Part shown: positions 49,370 through 57,484 of the stretch, in pieces
How the letters are laid out: each line of letters opens with the position of its first letter
Position numbering within the stretch: position 1 is the first letter of the stretch
Assembly (NCBI RefSeq): GCF_000716785.1
Contig: NZ_JNYY01000006.1
Span: forward strand, 248,001 to 312,000
Reading direction: 5' to 3'
DNA length: 64,000 bases
Source: Amycolatopsis vancoresmycina
Lineage (GTDB): Bacteria; Actinomycetota; Actinomycetes; Mycobacteriales; Pseudonocardiaceae
Translations under genes and position numbers: made by a program
The notes under the pieces: model-generated
Databases searched by the model: none
What the model was told of the DNA's origin: nothing
The model's input: the letters and a program-made list of their open reading frames with translations, nothing else

Positions 49370-49936
49370 ATGGGCCGCTGGGAACCGAACGCACCGGAGA
49401 GGCTGACCAGGGCCGCCCTCGACCTGTTCGCCGAGCGCGGCTACGAGAACACGACGGTGATCGACATCGCCCGGCGCGCGGGGCTGACGAAGAGCACGTT
49501 CTTCCGGCATTTCCAGGACAAGCGCGAGGTCCTCTTCGGCGGCGGGACGATGGCGGAGCTGCTGAGCTCGGCGCTTGCGGCGGCGCCGGAGGCGGCCGGG
49601 CCGCTCGAGGCGCTGGGTTTCGCCATGGACGCGGTCGGGCGGGAGGCGTTCACGGCGGAGCGGAGGGAGTTCAGCGCGCTACGGCGGTCGGTGATCGCGG
49701 CGCACCCGGAGTTGCGGGAGCGGGAGGCGTTGAAGGGGCTGGCGCTGACGGGGGCGATGAGTGCGGCCTTGCGGGGGCGTGGGGTGCCGGAGCTGACTGC
49801 TTGCGTGGCCGCGGAGTTGGGGGCGTTGGCGATGGGGATTGCTTACGAGCGGTGGAGTTGCGGGAGTGCGGAGGAGTTCGGCGAGGCTGCGCGGCAGGCT
49901 CTCGACGAGGTTCGAGCGGCGGCGGCTGCGTTCTGA
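49370..49936 (+). CDS. TetR-family transcriptional regulator
   Basis: A 188-residue regulator. ALDLFAERGYENTTVIDIAR and RAGLTKSTFFRHFQDKREVL form the N-terminal DNA-binding domain, and the C-terminal domain is helical. No ribosome site precedes ATG 49370. It is divergent from an MDR oxidoreductase, with two palindromes of the same type in the spacer, so it most likely represses both genes until an electrophile or quinone-like ligand appears (inference from the family). Confidence 0.9.
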   Translation: MGRWEPNAPERLTRAALDLFAERGYENTTVIDIARRAGLTKSTFFRHFQDKREVLFGGGTMAELLSSALAAAPEAAGPLEALGFAMDAVGREAFTAERREFSALRRSVIAAHPELREREALKGLALTGAMSAALRGRGVPELTACVAAELGALAMGIAYERWSCGSAEEFGEAARQALDEVRAAAAAF

Positions 49937-50052
49937 GTTGCCCCTTGGATTTGCCTGATCGGTGCCAAGGTGCCCGGCGCGCGAACACGGCCGCGTCGAT
50001 CGGGTGCGTGCCGGATGTGATGGCCAGCGCGGGGATCGGATCGGGCCGCGCT

Positions 50053-50120
50053 AGCGGGCGAGCCGCGCCAGCGGGCGAGCCGCGCCAGCGGGCGAGCCGC
50101 GCCAGCGGGCGAGCCCGGCT
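50053..50120. repeat. Four tandem 17-bp repeats
   Basis: AGCGGGCGAGCCGCGCC is repeated at 50053, 50070, 50087 and 50104 (the last copy diverges at its end). It lies in the 688-base gap between the TetR and IclR genes. 17 is not a multiple of three, so it is not a coding repeat. Copy number may vary between strains. No gene is apparent in 49937-50624; small open frames there have no ribosome sites. Confidence 0.8.
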
Positions 50121-50347
50121 TGCGACGTCAAGCCAGCGGGTCGCATAGGCGACTTGGGCGGGTCGCGGCAGTACCCCACCGGCCCGAAACCGCCCACCCG
50201 GTGCCCCCGTTGCTTTTGCAGTTCCCGCTCAAGGAGCTGTGGTCGCCAGGCCCGGCATGACTCGCGCCGCCGCGGGGGCGCCCCCCGGGTCCAGCGTATC
50301 GGCGCAAGCCGACAAGAACTCCGAAAAAAACGCGCCGCACAGCCGGT

Positions 50348-50442
50348 TTGTCCACATTGCCGACACCCTGTGCACAACCCTCCGCCCATTCACGCATATG
50401 AACAAACCCACCCTCGAACCCGTCGAACGCAGCCGTCCACAA
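50348..50442. other. Cluster of DnaA-box-like sites
   Basis: TTGTCCACA at 50348-50356 matches the actinobacterial DnaA box exactly. An inverted copy TGTGCACAA (50369-50377) and CCGTCCACA (50433-50441) fit with one or two changes, and a weaker CATCCACA lies at 50496-50503. The stretch 50,290-50,560 is clearly A+T-richer than the rest of the window. No replication gene is nearby, so this is not oriC; it could be a DnaA-binding control site. Confidence 0.4.
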
Positions 50443-50624
50443 CTCCGCAACCGCCATAGGTAGGAAACTTAACCATCGGATGTTGAACCAATTAGCATCC
50501 ACAACTACCCGCATTGTTGCGAAAAAATACAAGATCTTCCCCAGATACATCGGAGGTGTTACCGTCCAACCCCAGCCAGCGGAAAGGCGTACCGCTGAGC
50601 GGGAACTGTCCAACGGAGGGCAAC

Positions 50625-51407
50625 GTGGGACCGGAGCGCGGGCTGGAACAAAGCGGGACGCTCGAACGCGGACTCGCCGTGCTGGAGCACGTCGGCAGGC
50701 ACCAGGAGATTTCCACCAATGCGATCGCGCGGCAACTGGGGCTTTCCCGCAGTGCCGCCTACCGCATCGTCGGCACCCTGAAGAACCTCGAGTACCTCGA
50801 AGCCGACCAGGTCACCGGACGCGTGCGGCTCGGTACGCGGCTCGTCGAACTCGGGGCCCGCGCGATGGCCGCCACCGATCTGCACCGGTGTGCTCCGCGG
50901 TACCTCGCCTCGCTCGCCGAACGGTCCGGGGAGACCACCTACCTCGCCGTTCCCGACAACGACACCATGGTCTACGTCGCCACCGAACGCAGTGCCAGTG
51001 CCGTCACCCTCGCCTGCCGGCTCGGTACCCGGCGGCCGCAGCACGCCACGTCGCTCGGGAAGGCCTGGCTCGCCGCGCTGCCCGAGGCCGACCGGCTCGA
51101 ACGGGTGCGGCGGATGAAGCTGGATCCGCTGACCCTCAAGACCATCAGCGATCCGCACCGGCTGCTCGACGAGCTCGCGAAGACCAGCCGCCGCGGGTGG
51201 GCGATCGACGAGGTCGAGAACGAGCCCGACGTCGGGTGCGTCGCCGCCGCCGTGCGGGACCACTCGGGGCGGCCGATCGCCGCCATCAGCATCGCCGGGC
51301 CCGCTCCGCGCGTGCTGCGGCGCCTCGACGAACTCGGCGCCTCCGTGGCCGGGACCGCCGCCGCCCTTTCCCTCCGGCTCGGGTACGTCCGGGGCCGGCC
51401 TGCCTGA
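50625..51407 (+). CDS. IclR-family transcriptional regulator
   Basis: A 260-residue regulator. A winged helix (LERGLAVLEHVGRHQEISTN followed by ARQLGLSRSAAYRIVGTLKN) precedes the C-terminal effector domain with CRLGTRRPQHATSLGKAWLA and RRGWAIDEVENEPDVGCVAA. GTG 50625 is chosen because GGAGGG lies 4 bases upstream; earlier starts would lie in the non-coding leader. It is followed by the lactate permease gene 22 bases on, so the likely ligand is lactate, pyruvate or a related acid, and the target includes the permease. Confidence 0.9.
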   Translation: MGPERGLEQSGTLERGLAVLEHVGRHQEISTNAIARQLGLSRSAAYRIVGTLKNLEYLEADQVTGRVRLGTRLVELGARAMAATDLHRCAPRYLASLAERSGETTYLAVPDNDTMVYVATERSASAVTLACRLGTRRPQHATSLGKAWLAALPEADRLERVRRMKLDPLTLKTISDPHRLLDELAKTSRRGWAIDEVENEPDVGCVAAAVRDHSGRPIAAISIAGPAPRVLRRLDELGASVAGTAAALSLRLGYVRGRPA

Positions 51408-51429
51408 GCACCCGGCAAAGGAGCCGATC

Positions 51430-53118
51430 GTGACGTGGATCCAGGACTACCAGCCGGCGGGCGGACTGTGGGTCTCCGCGCTGCTCGCCGCGCTGCCGAT
51501 CATCGTGCTGCTGGTTTCGCTCGGCGTGATCCGCTTTTCCGCGCACCTCTCCGCGGCCCTCGCGCTGGTCACCGCGCTCGGTGTCGCCCTGCTGCTGTAC
51601 CGGATGCCGGCCGCGCTGGCGTTCGACTCCGCGGCGATGGGGCTCGTGTTCGGCGTGTGGTCGGTGGCGTGGATCGCCTTCCACGCCGTGTACTTCCACA
51701 ACGTCACCGTCGCCACCGGCCGGTTCGACGCGATCAAGCGCGTCCTCGCCGGGTTCAGCGAAGACCGGCGGCTGCAGGCGCTGCTCATCGCGTTCGGCTT
51801 CGGCGCGCTGCTGGAAGGCGTCGCGGGCGGCGGGTCGCCGATCGCGATCACCGCGGCGATGATGGCCGCGCTCGGGTTCCCGCCGGTCAAGGCCGTCGTG
51901 CTGGCGCTGCTGGCGAACACCGCGCCGGTCGCGTTCGGCGGCCTCGGCAACCCGCTGATCGTGCTCGGCAGGCTGACCGCGCCGATCATGCACCTCAAGC
52001 AGGACCAGGCGACCGAGCTGTTCTCGGCGGCCGTCGGGCGCCAGGTTCCGGTGCTGGCGCTGATCATCCCGGCGTTCCTGGTCGTGGTGCTGGCCGGCTG
52101 GAAGCGCATGCTCGAGGTGTGGCCCGCCGTGCTGACCGCCGGGCTCGCCTTCGCGGTCATGCAGTTCGTCGCGTCCAACTACATCAGCGCCAGCCTGGTC
52201 GACGTCCTCGCCGCGCTCACCGCGATGGCCGCGCTGTGGACACTGACCCGGTTCTGGCAGCCCGCCGCGGTGTGGCGCTTCGAGGGCGAAGAAGCGCCCG
52301 CGGTCAAGAGCCTCGGCGCCGCGCAGGCCGAGCGCGGGGCGCTCTACGCGTGGATGCCCTACATCATCCTGATCCTGGCGATCTTCCTGTCGCGGATCGG
52401 CACGATCTTCAAGAACCTGCCCGCCTGGCTCGACCTGACCAAGCTGCTGCACAAGGCCGACTGGGTCTTCGCGTGGCCGGGCCTGCACAACCACGTCGTG
52501 CAGCACCCGCCCATCACGGCGAAGAACACGCCGTACGCGGCGACGCTGACCGTCGACTTCCTGTTCTCGCCCGGCACGGTCGCGCTGGTCGCGGCGGTGA
52601 TCGCCGGGTTCGCGATGGGCGCGCGGCCGGGCCTGCTGCTCAGGACGTACCGCAGCACGCTGTTCCAGATGCGCTGGGCGCTCGCGACGATCTTCATGAT
52701 CCTGGCCATCGCGTTCGTGATGAACTACTCGGGCGCGACGCAGACGCTGGGCCTGGCCCTGGCGACGACCGGCGCGGTGTTCCCGCTGTTCTCGGCCTAC
52801 ATCGGCTGGCTCGGCGTGTTCCTGACCGGTTCGGACGCGTCGACGAACAGCCTCTTCGGCCCGATGCAGGTGATCTCGGCGCAGCAGCTGAACCTCAACC
52901 CGGTCCTCGCGGGCGCGACGAACACCTCGGGCGGCGTGATGGGCAAGATGATCTCGCCGCAGAACCTGTCGATCGGCGCGACGGCGATCGGGCAGAGCGG
53001 CAAGGAGGGCTCGCTGCTGCGGCAGACGTTCCTGTGGTCGCTGCTGCTCACCGCGGTGGTCGGGGTGATTTCGCTCCTCCAGGCGACGATCCTGACGGCG
53101 ATGGTCCCGTCGCCATAG
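51430..53118 (+). CDS. L-lactate/glycolate permease (LctP family)
   Basis: A 562-residue membrane transporter with about 13-14 helices. GFGALLEGVAGGGSPIAITA is the family signature; a second conserved region is YIGWLGVFLTGSDASTNSLF and GATNTSGGVMGKMISPQNLS. It imports L-lactate (also D-lactate or glycolate) with protons. The start GTG 51430 follows AAAGGAG. It is co-directional with and close behind the IclR gene. No lactate dehydrogenase lies nearby. Confidence 0.92.
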   Translation: MTWIQDYQPAGGLWVSALLAALPIIVLLVSLGVIRFSAHLSAALALVTALGVALLLYRMPAALAFDSAAMGLVFGVWSVAWIAFHAVYFHNVTVATGRFDAIKRVLAGFSEDRRLQALLIAFGFGALLEGVAGGGSPIAITAAMMAALGFPPVKAVVLALLANTAPVAFGGLGNPLIVLGRLTAPIMHLKQDQATELFSAAVGRQVPVLALIIPAFLVVVLAGWKRMLEVWPAVLTAGLAFAVMQFVASNYISASLVDVLAALTAMAALWTLTRFWQPAAVWRFEGEEAPAVKSLGAAQAERGALYAWMPYIILILAIFLSRIGTIFKNLPAWLDLTKLLHKADWVFAWPGLHNHVVQHPPITAKNTPYAATLTVDFLFSPGTVALVAAVIAGFAMGARPGLLLRTYRSTLFQMRWALATIFMILAIAFVMNYSGATQTLGLALATTGAVFPLFSAYIGWLGVFLTGSDASTNSLFGPMQVISAQQLNLNPVLAGATNTSGGVMGKMISPQNLSIGATAIGQSGKEGSLLRQTFLWSLLLTAVVGVISLLQATILTAMVPSP

Positions 53119-53128
53119 GCTGGGCGGC

Positions 53129-53680
53129 ATGAGTGAGCCGCTGGCGTCCTTCGGTTACGAGCTCGGGCTCCTGAAACGCGTCAGGAGGTCCGGCTGGTGG
53201 CACGCGGGCGTCCGCGACCCGGAGTCGGTCGGCGAGCACAGCCTGCGTGCGGCCCAGCTGGCGGCGCTGATCGCGGTGGAGGAGGGCGCCGCCCCGGAGC
53301 GGGCAGCGTTCCTCGCGCTGTGGCACGACACGCAGGAGACGCGCACCGGCGACCTGCCGCTGACGGCCGGGGACTACCTGCGCAAGCCGGAGCCGCGCGA
53401 GATCACCGCCGACCAGACGGCCGCGCTGCCACCGCGGTCGCGTGACCTCGTGCGCGAGGCCGTCGACGAGTACGAGACGCGGGAGTCGGCGGAAGCGTGG
53501 TGCGCCAAGGACGCGGACAAGCTGGAGATGCTGCTGCAGGCCCTCGAATACCGGGACATCGGCGTGCGGCCGGTCGGCGAGTGGATCGAATCCGCGCAGA
53601 AGGGCCTGAAGACGGAGACCGCGCGGAAGATCGCCGAAGCGGCGTTGACGCTGTCGCCGCTCGCCTGGCGGGGCCGCTAG
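53129..53680 (+). CDS. HD-domain hydrolase (YfbR-like)
   Basis: A 183-residue HD-superfamily metal hydrolase. The sequence has the early His of PESVGEHSLRAAQLAALIA, the HD pair in LALWHDTQETRTGDL, and the late Asp of AWCAKDADKLEMLLQALEYR: the complete H..HD..D set of 5'-deoxynucleotidases. It probably dephosphorylates (deoxy)nucleoside monophosphates. The start ATG 53129 lies 10 bases after the permease stop. Its stop overlaps the stop of the convergent sigma factor by CTAG. Confidence 0.88.
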   Translation: MSEPLASFGYELGLLKRVRRSGWWHAGVRDPESVGEHSLRAAQLAALIAVEEGAAPERAAFLALWHDTQETRTGDLPLTAGDYLRKPEPREITADQTAALPPRSRDLVREAVDEYETRESAEAWCAKDADKLEMLLQALEYRDIGVRPVGEWIESAQKGLKTETARKIAEAALTLSPLAWRGR

Positions 53681-54942
53681 CGGCTCGCCGCCGTCGCGCG
53701 GTCCAGCAGCAGCGCGCGCTCGCGGGTGTTCTCCGTCAGCTCCGCCGCCCGCCGGAACTCCCGCTCGGCCTCCTCGAGCCTGCCCAGTTTCTGCAGGAGG
53801 TCGCCGCGGACGCTGGGCAGCAGGTGGTAGTCCTTCAGCGCGGGTTCGTCGGCGACCGCGTCGACCACCGCCAGGCCCGCCGACGGCCCGTACGCCATCG
53901 CCACCGCGACCCCCCGGTTCAGCTCGATCACCGGCGACGGCTGCAGCTTGCCGAGCCCTTCGTAGAGCGCCGCGATCCGCACCCAGTCCGTCTCCTCGGC
54001 CGTGCGGGCCCGCGCGTGGCAGGCCGCGATCGCCGCCTGGGCGGAGTACGGGCCGTACGCGCCCTCGGCGATTTCCTCCGACAGCGTCAGCGCCGCGAGG
54101 CCGTGCTGGATCAGGAACCGGTCCCAGCGGGAGCGGTCCTGGTCCAGCAGCAGCACCGGTTCGCCGTTCGGGGCGGTGCGGGCCTTCGCGCGGGACGCCT
54201 GCAGTTCCATCAGCGCGACCAGGCCGTGGACCTCCGACTCGCCCGGCATCAGCCCGGCGAGCACGCGGCCGAGCCGCATCGCCTCCTCGCACAGCGCCGG
54301 CCGCATCCAGTCGTCGCCGCGGGTGGCCGAATACCCCTCGTTGAACACCAGGTAGATGACCTCGAGCACGGACGACAGCCGGGCGACGCGCTCGTCGCCC
54401 TCCGGCACCTCGAACGGCACTTTCGCCGCCGAAAGCGCCTTCTTCGCCCGGACGATCCGCTGGGCGATCGTCGATTCGCGGACCAGGAACGCGCGCGCGA
54501 TCTCGTCCGTGGTCAGGCCGCCGAGCATGCGCAGCGTCAGCGCCACCCGGGCCTGCGTGTTCAGCACCGGGTGGCAGGCGACGAACAGCAGGCGGAGGAC
54601 GTCGTCCTCGATGTGGTCGTCGAGCGCGGCGTCGAAGTCGGGCAGGACGCCGTCGCCCAGCCGCTGGTCGCGCCCCACTTCCTCGAGCTTCTCCGCGTAG
54701 CGCTCGTTGCGGCGGAACTGGTCGACCGCGCGGCGCTTGGCGATGGTCATCAGCCACGCGCCGGGGTTGCGGGGCACGCCGGACTCCGGCCACTGCTCCA
54801 GCGCCGCGACCAGCGCGTCCTGGGCCAGTTCCTCGGCGAGGCCGACGTCACCGCGAGCCATCCGGGCCAGGCCCGCGATGAGCCGCGGCGACTCGATCCG
54901 CCAGACCGTTTCGACCGTTCTCCGGGTGTCCGCAACCGTCAC
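53677..54942 (-). CDS. ECF42-type RNA polymerase sigma factor with long C-terminal domain
   Basis: A 421-residue sigma factor. Region 2 (LAEELAQDALVAALEQWPES, RNPGAWLMTIAKRRAVDQFR) and region 4 (LRMLGGLTTDEIARAFLVRE) are followed by a C-terminal extension of about 240 residues rich in TPR-like Ala/Leu helices (NRGVAVAMAYGPSAGLAVVD, LEEAEREFRRAAELTEN). This extension and the adjacent YCII/DGPF genes define group ECF42, which lacks an anti-sigma factor; the extension itself controls activity. It starts with GTG 54942, 39 bases after the second YCII gene, and is part of the same leftward operon. Confidence 0.92.
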   Translation of the reverse strand: MTVADTRRTVETVWRIESPRLIAGLARMARGDVGLAEELAQDALVAALEQWPESGVPRNPGAWLMTIAKRRAVDQFRRNERYAEKLEEVGRDQRLGDGVLPDFDAALDDHIEDDVLRLLFVACHPVLNTQARVALTLRMLGGLTTDEIARAFLVRESTIAQRIVRAKKALSAAKVPFEVPEGDERVARLSSVLEVIYLVFNEGYSATRGDDWMRPALCEEAMRLGRVLAGLMPGESEVHGLVALMELQASRAKARTAPNGEPVLLLDQDRSRWDRFLIQHGLAALTLSEEIAEGAYGPYSAQAAIAACHARARTAEETDWVRIAALYEGLGKLQPSPVIELNRGVAVAMAYGPSAGLAVVDAVADEPALKDYHLLPSVRGDLLQKLGRLEEAEREFRRAAELTENTRERALLLDRATAASR

Positions 54943-54981
54943 CCGGCCATCAGACAGGCTGATTACGCGCGGTGCAACCCA

Positions 54982-55332
54982 CTACTCGCTGATCGGGCGA
55001 ATCTCCAGCACGCCGCTCTTCGCCCCGGGGTTGGGCGCCTGTTTCATCAGCGCGACGACGTCCTCCAGTGACTCGCCGTTCAGCACCCAGAAGCCGGCCA
55101 CCAATTCCTTCGTCTCCGCGAAGGGGCCGTCGATGACCTTCGGCTCGACTTCGCCGTCGAAGACGACCCGCGCGCCTTCCGCGCTCGGCGTCAACCCGTC
55201 CACGAGCACGATCCGGCCTTCGCTGAACAGCCGGTCGTTGAACTTCGTCATCGCGGCCAGGTCCTCGGCGTCGGGCTTGAGGCCGGCCGCGTCGGCCTCG
55301 GCGTCGGCCTTCACCATCACCAGGAAGCGCAT
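54982..55332 (-). CDS. YCII/DGPF-domain protein
   Basis: A 116-residue dimeric alpha/beta-barrel protein. MRFLVMVKADAEADAAGL, the DGPF motif in KVIDGPFAETKELVAGFWVL and the end LEIRPISE are the family marks. YCII proteins are small enzymes or binders of unknown substrate and are the constant partners of ECF42. ATG 55332 shares a base with the stop of the upstream copy (TGATG), so translation is coupled. It is the nearest gene to the sigma factor. Confidence 0.88.
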   Translation of the reverse strand: MRFLVMVKADAEADAAGLKPDAEDLAAMTKFNDRLFSEGRIVLVDGLTPSAEGARVVFDGEVEPKVIDGPFAETKELVAGFWVLNGESLEDVVALMKQAPNPGAKSGVLEIRPISE

Positions 55333-55757
55333 CACGCCTGCCCGGCGCTCTGCGCGCGGAGCCGGCCCTCCAGCGCTTCGAGCTCGGGCGTCATGTTCTC
55401 GTAGTCGGCCGCCTCGGCGACGCGCCGGATCTCGATCTCGCCGGGCCGGCCGCCGGGGTTGGGCATCCGCTTGATCCACTCGATGCACTCTTCGCGGTCG
55501 CGGCACTGGAGGATCCAGAAGCCGCCGACGAGTTCCTTCGTCTCGGCGAACGGGCCGTCGACGACCTTGGGCTCCTCGGTGCCGGAGAAGACGACCCGCG
55601 CGCCCTCCGAGCTCGGGGTGAGGCCTTCGCCGGCGAGCAGGATGCCGGCCTTGACCATCTCTTCGTTGAACTTCGCCATCTCCTCCAGCATCTCCGCGCT
55701 GGGGCCCTTGCCCGCCTCGGAGTCCTCGTTCGTCTTGACGATCACCATGAACCGCAT
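55332..55757 (-). CDS. YCII/DGPF-domain protein, first copy
   Basis: A 141-residue paralogue of the next gene: MRFMVIVKTNEDSEAGKG, KVVDGPFAETKELVGGFWIL and EIEIRRVAEAADYE. It is longer by a C-terminal helix (ENMTPELEALEGRLRAQSAG). It is the first gene of the YCII-YCII-ECF42 operon; ATG 55757 follows GGGAG and an ECF42-type promoter lies upstream. Two copies in tandem probably came from duplication. Confidence 0.88.
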   Translation of the reverse strand: MRFMVIVKTNEDSEAGKGPSAEMLEEMAKFNEEMVKAGILLAGEGLTPSSEGARVVFSGTEEPKVVDGPFAETKELVGGFWILQCRDREECIEWIKRMPNPGGRPGEIEIRRVAEAADYENMTPELEALEGRLRAQSAGQA

Positions 55758-55789
55758 GGCGGTCTCCCTTCGTTGCCGTTGCCTACGCG

Positions 55790-55815
55790 TCGAACGGCCG
55801 GCCGCTGGATCGACA
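55790..55815 (-). promoter_or_regulatory. ECF42-type promoter of the YCII operon
   Basis: On the leftward strand TGTCGA (55810-55815) and CGA (55790-55792) are separated by 17 bases. TGTCGA with a CGA/TC element is the reported ECF42 promoter pattern, known to precede DGPF-protein genes. The operon would therefore be activated by its own sigma factor. Confidence 0.6.
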
Positions 55816-55902
55816 GCCGGCGCCGAAAAACTTCCCGGGCGGAAAACTAGCAGCTCAGGCCCGTTCCGGGCGGACAATCCGGACAGGGGAGAATCGACAC
55901 CC

Positions 55903-56886
55903 GTGGCCGTTCTCCCCGACGATCTTTCCGCCGCCCTCGACGACGAGCTGGGCCGGCACCCGGTGGCCCGGCTGACGCAGTCCGTCGACCGGCTCAGCGC
56001 GCGTTACCGCCAAGGCGACGCCGCGACTTCGCCGATCCTGAGCTCCGAAGCCGACGTCGCCGCGTACGCGGGCTACCGGATGCCGGCGACCTACGCCGCC
56101 GTACACGCTGTGCTCGCCGAAGCCGCTTCGCGCGCTCCGGGCTTCGAGCCGCGTACGCAGATCGACGTCGGCGGGGGCACCGGTGCGGCGGTGTGGGCGG
56201 CCGCGCAGGTGTGGCCGTCGCTGGCGAAGTGCACGGTGCTGGAGCAGGTCGCCGGCGCGATCGGCCTCGGCAAGCGGCTCGCCGCCGGGGCCGGGCTGCC
56301 GGCGGTCCGGAACGCGGAGTGGCGGCGCGGGTTCGCCGACCCGGCCACGCCGGCCCCGGAGGCCGACCTCGTCACGCTGTCGTACGTGCTCGGCGAGCTG
56401 CCGGAGGCGGGCCGCGCCGACGTCGTGCGCTGGCTGGCGGCGAAGGCCGGCGCGGTCGCGCTGATCGAGCCGGGCACCCCGGCGGGCTACGAGCGGATCC
56501 GGGCCGCGCGGGCCGGGCTGATCGACCTCGGCCTGCACGTGATCGCGCCCTGCCCGCACGACGCGGCGTGCCCGATCGTGCCGGGTGAGGACTGGTGCCA
56601 CTTCGCCGCCCGGCTCCCCCGGTCGGGCCTGCACCGGAGGCTGAAGGCGGGCACGCTCGGGTTCGAGGACGAGAAGTTCGCGTACGTCGTCGCGGCGCGC
56701 GTCCCGCCGGAGCGGCCGGACGCGCGGATCATCCGGCACCCGAAGAAGCACAAGGGGTGGGTGGCGCTCGACTTGTGCACGGCTTCGGAAGGGCTGAAGC
56801 CGGGGATGGCAGTTTCGAAGAAGCAGGGCCCGCGGTACCGCGCCGCCCGGGACGCCGAGTGGGGCGACGGCTGGTCATCCGCCTGA
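55903..56886 (+). CDS. Rsm22-family small-ribosomal-subunit methyltransferase-like protein
   Basis: A 327-residue protein. The SAM-binding motif QIDVGGGTGAAVWAAAQVW is followed by DLVTLSYVLGELPEAGRADV and AVALIEPGTPAGYERIRAAR. A cysteine cluster typical of Rsm22/mtRsm22 (IAPCPHDAACPIV and EDWCHFAARLPR) probably binds iron-sulphur. Members act in assembly of the small ribosomal subunit. The start GTG 55903 is chosen from homology, with GGGGAG about 12 bases upstream. It is divergent from the YCII operon and followed by a DHFR-like gene. Confidence 0.85.
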   Translation: MAVLPDDLSAALDDELGRHPVARLTQSVDRLSARYRQGDAATSPILSSEADVAAYAGYRMPATYAAVHAVLAEAASRAPGFEPRTQIDVGGGTGAAVWAAAQVWPSLAKCTVLEQVAGAIGLGKRLAAGAGLPAVRNAEWRRGFADPATPAPEADLVTLSYVLGELPEAGRADVVRWLAAKAGAVALIEPGTPAGYERIRAARAGLIDLGLHVIAPCPHDAACPIVPGEDWCHFAARLPRSGLHRRLKAGTLGFEDEKFAYVVAARVPPERPDARIIRHPKKHKGWVALDLCTASEGLKPGMAVSKKQGPRYRAARDAEWGDGWSSA

Positions 56887-56908
56887 TCCGGTGGCAGGGT
56901 GGCGGCCC

Positions 56909-57484
56909 ATGGGGAGAGTCATCGCGGAGATCAGCATGTCGGCCGACGGAATCGTGGCCGGGCCGGACACCAGCACCGAGCACCGCCTCGGCAAGGACGG
57001 CGACCTGCTGCACGAGTGGATGTTCGAAGGCACGGACACCGAGGCCGGGTTCGCGGCGCAACTGTTCGAGGGCACGGGCGCATTCGTGGTCGGCCGGTCG
57101 ATGTTCGACATGGGCGTCGACCCGTGGGGCGACGACGGGACGTTCAAGAAGCCGGTGTTCGTGGTGACGAACCGGCCGCACGAACCGGTGGTGAAGGGCC
57201 CGACGACGTTCACGTTCGTCACCGACGGCGTGGCCGGCGCGCTGCGGCAGGCGAAAGCCGCGGCGGGCGACGAGAACGTGGTCCTGATGGGCGGCGGCAC
57301 GACGCTGCGGCAGTACTTGCTGGCCGGCCTGGTCGACGAGCTGCGCCTGCACGTGGTGCCGTTGCTGTTCGGCGCCGGCGTCCGGCTGTTCGACGCGGAG
57401 GTGGGCGCGCACGTGAAGCTGGAGCGCACGGCCGTGCACGAGACGCCGAACGCGACCCACCTGACGTTCCGCGTGGTGAACTAG
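56909..57484 (+). CDS. Dihydrofolate reductase-family protein
   Basis: A 191-residue RibD-C/DHFR-like reductase. GRVIAEISMSADGIVAGPDT opens the fold, AFVVGRSMFDMGVDPWGDDG and ENVVLMGGGTTLRQYLLAGL form the cofactor and active-site regions, and DELRLHVVPLLFGAGVRLFD the last strands. It is a paralogue type of 28302-28889. NADPH-dependent reduction of an unknown substrate is expected. ATG 56909 is the start, 22 bases after the Rsm22-like gene. Its stop overlaps the convergent gene by CTAG. Confidence 0.88.
   Translation: MGRVIAEISMSADGIVAGPDTSTEHRLGKDGDLLHEWMFEGTDTEAGFAAQLFEGTGAFVVGRSMFDMGVDPWGDDGTFKKPVFVVTNRPHEPVVKGPTTFTFVTDGVAGALRQAKAAAGDENVVLMGGGTTLRQYLLAGLVDELRLHVVPLLFGAGVRLFDAEVGAHVKLERTAVHETPNATHLTFRVVN

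Noticed and set aside
50239..50463. Small protein-coding genes in the TetR-IclR gap
   Set aside because: The open frames are short, have no ribosome sites or recognisable features, and lie in sequence with non-coding composition.
50290..50560. Chromosomal replication origin
   Set aside because: Only a few DnaA-like boxes are present, and there is no dnaA, dnaN or gyrase gene nearby; recorded only as a possible DnaA-binding cluster.
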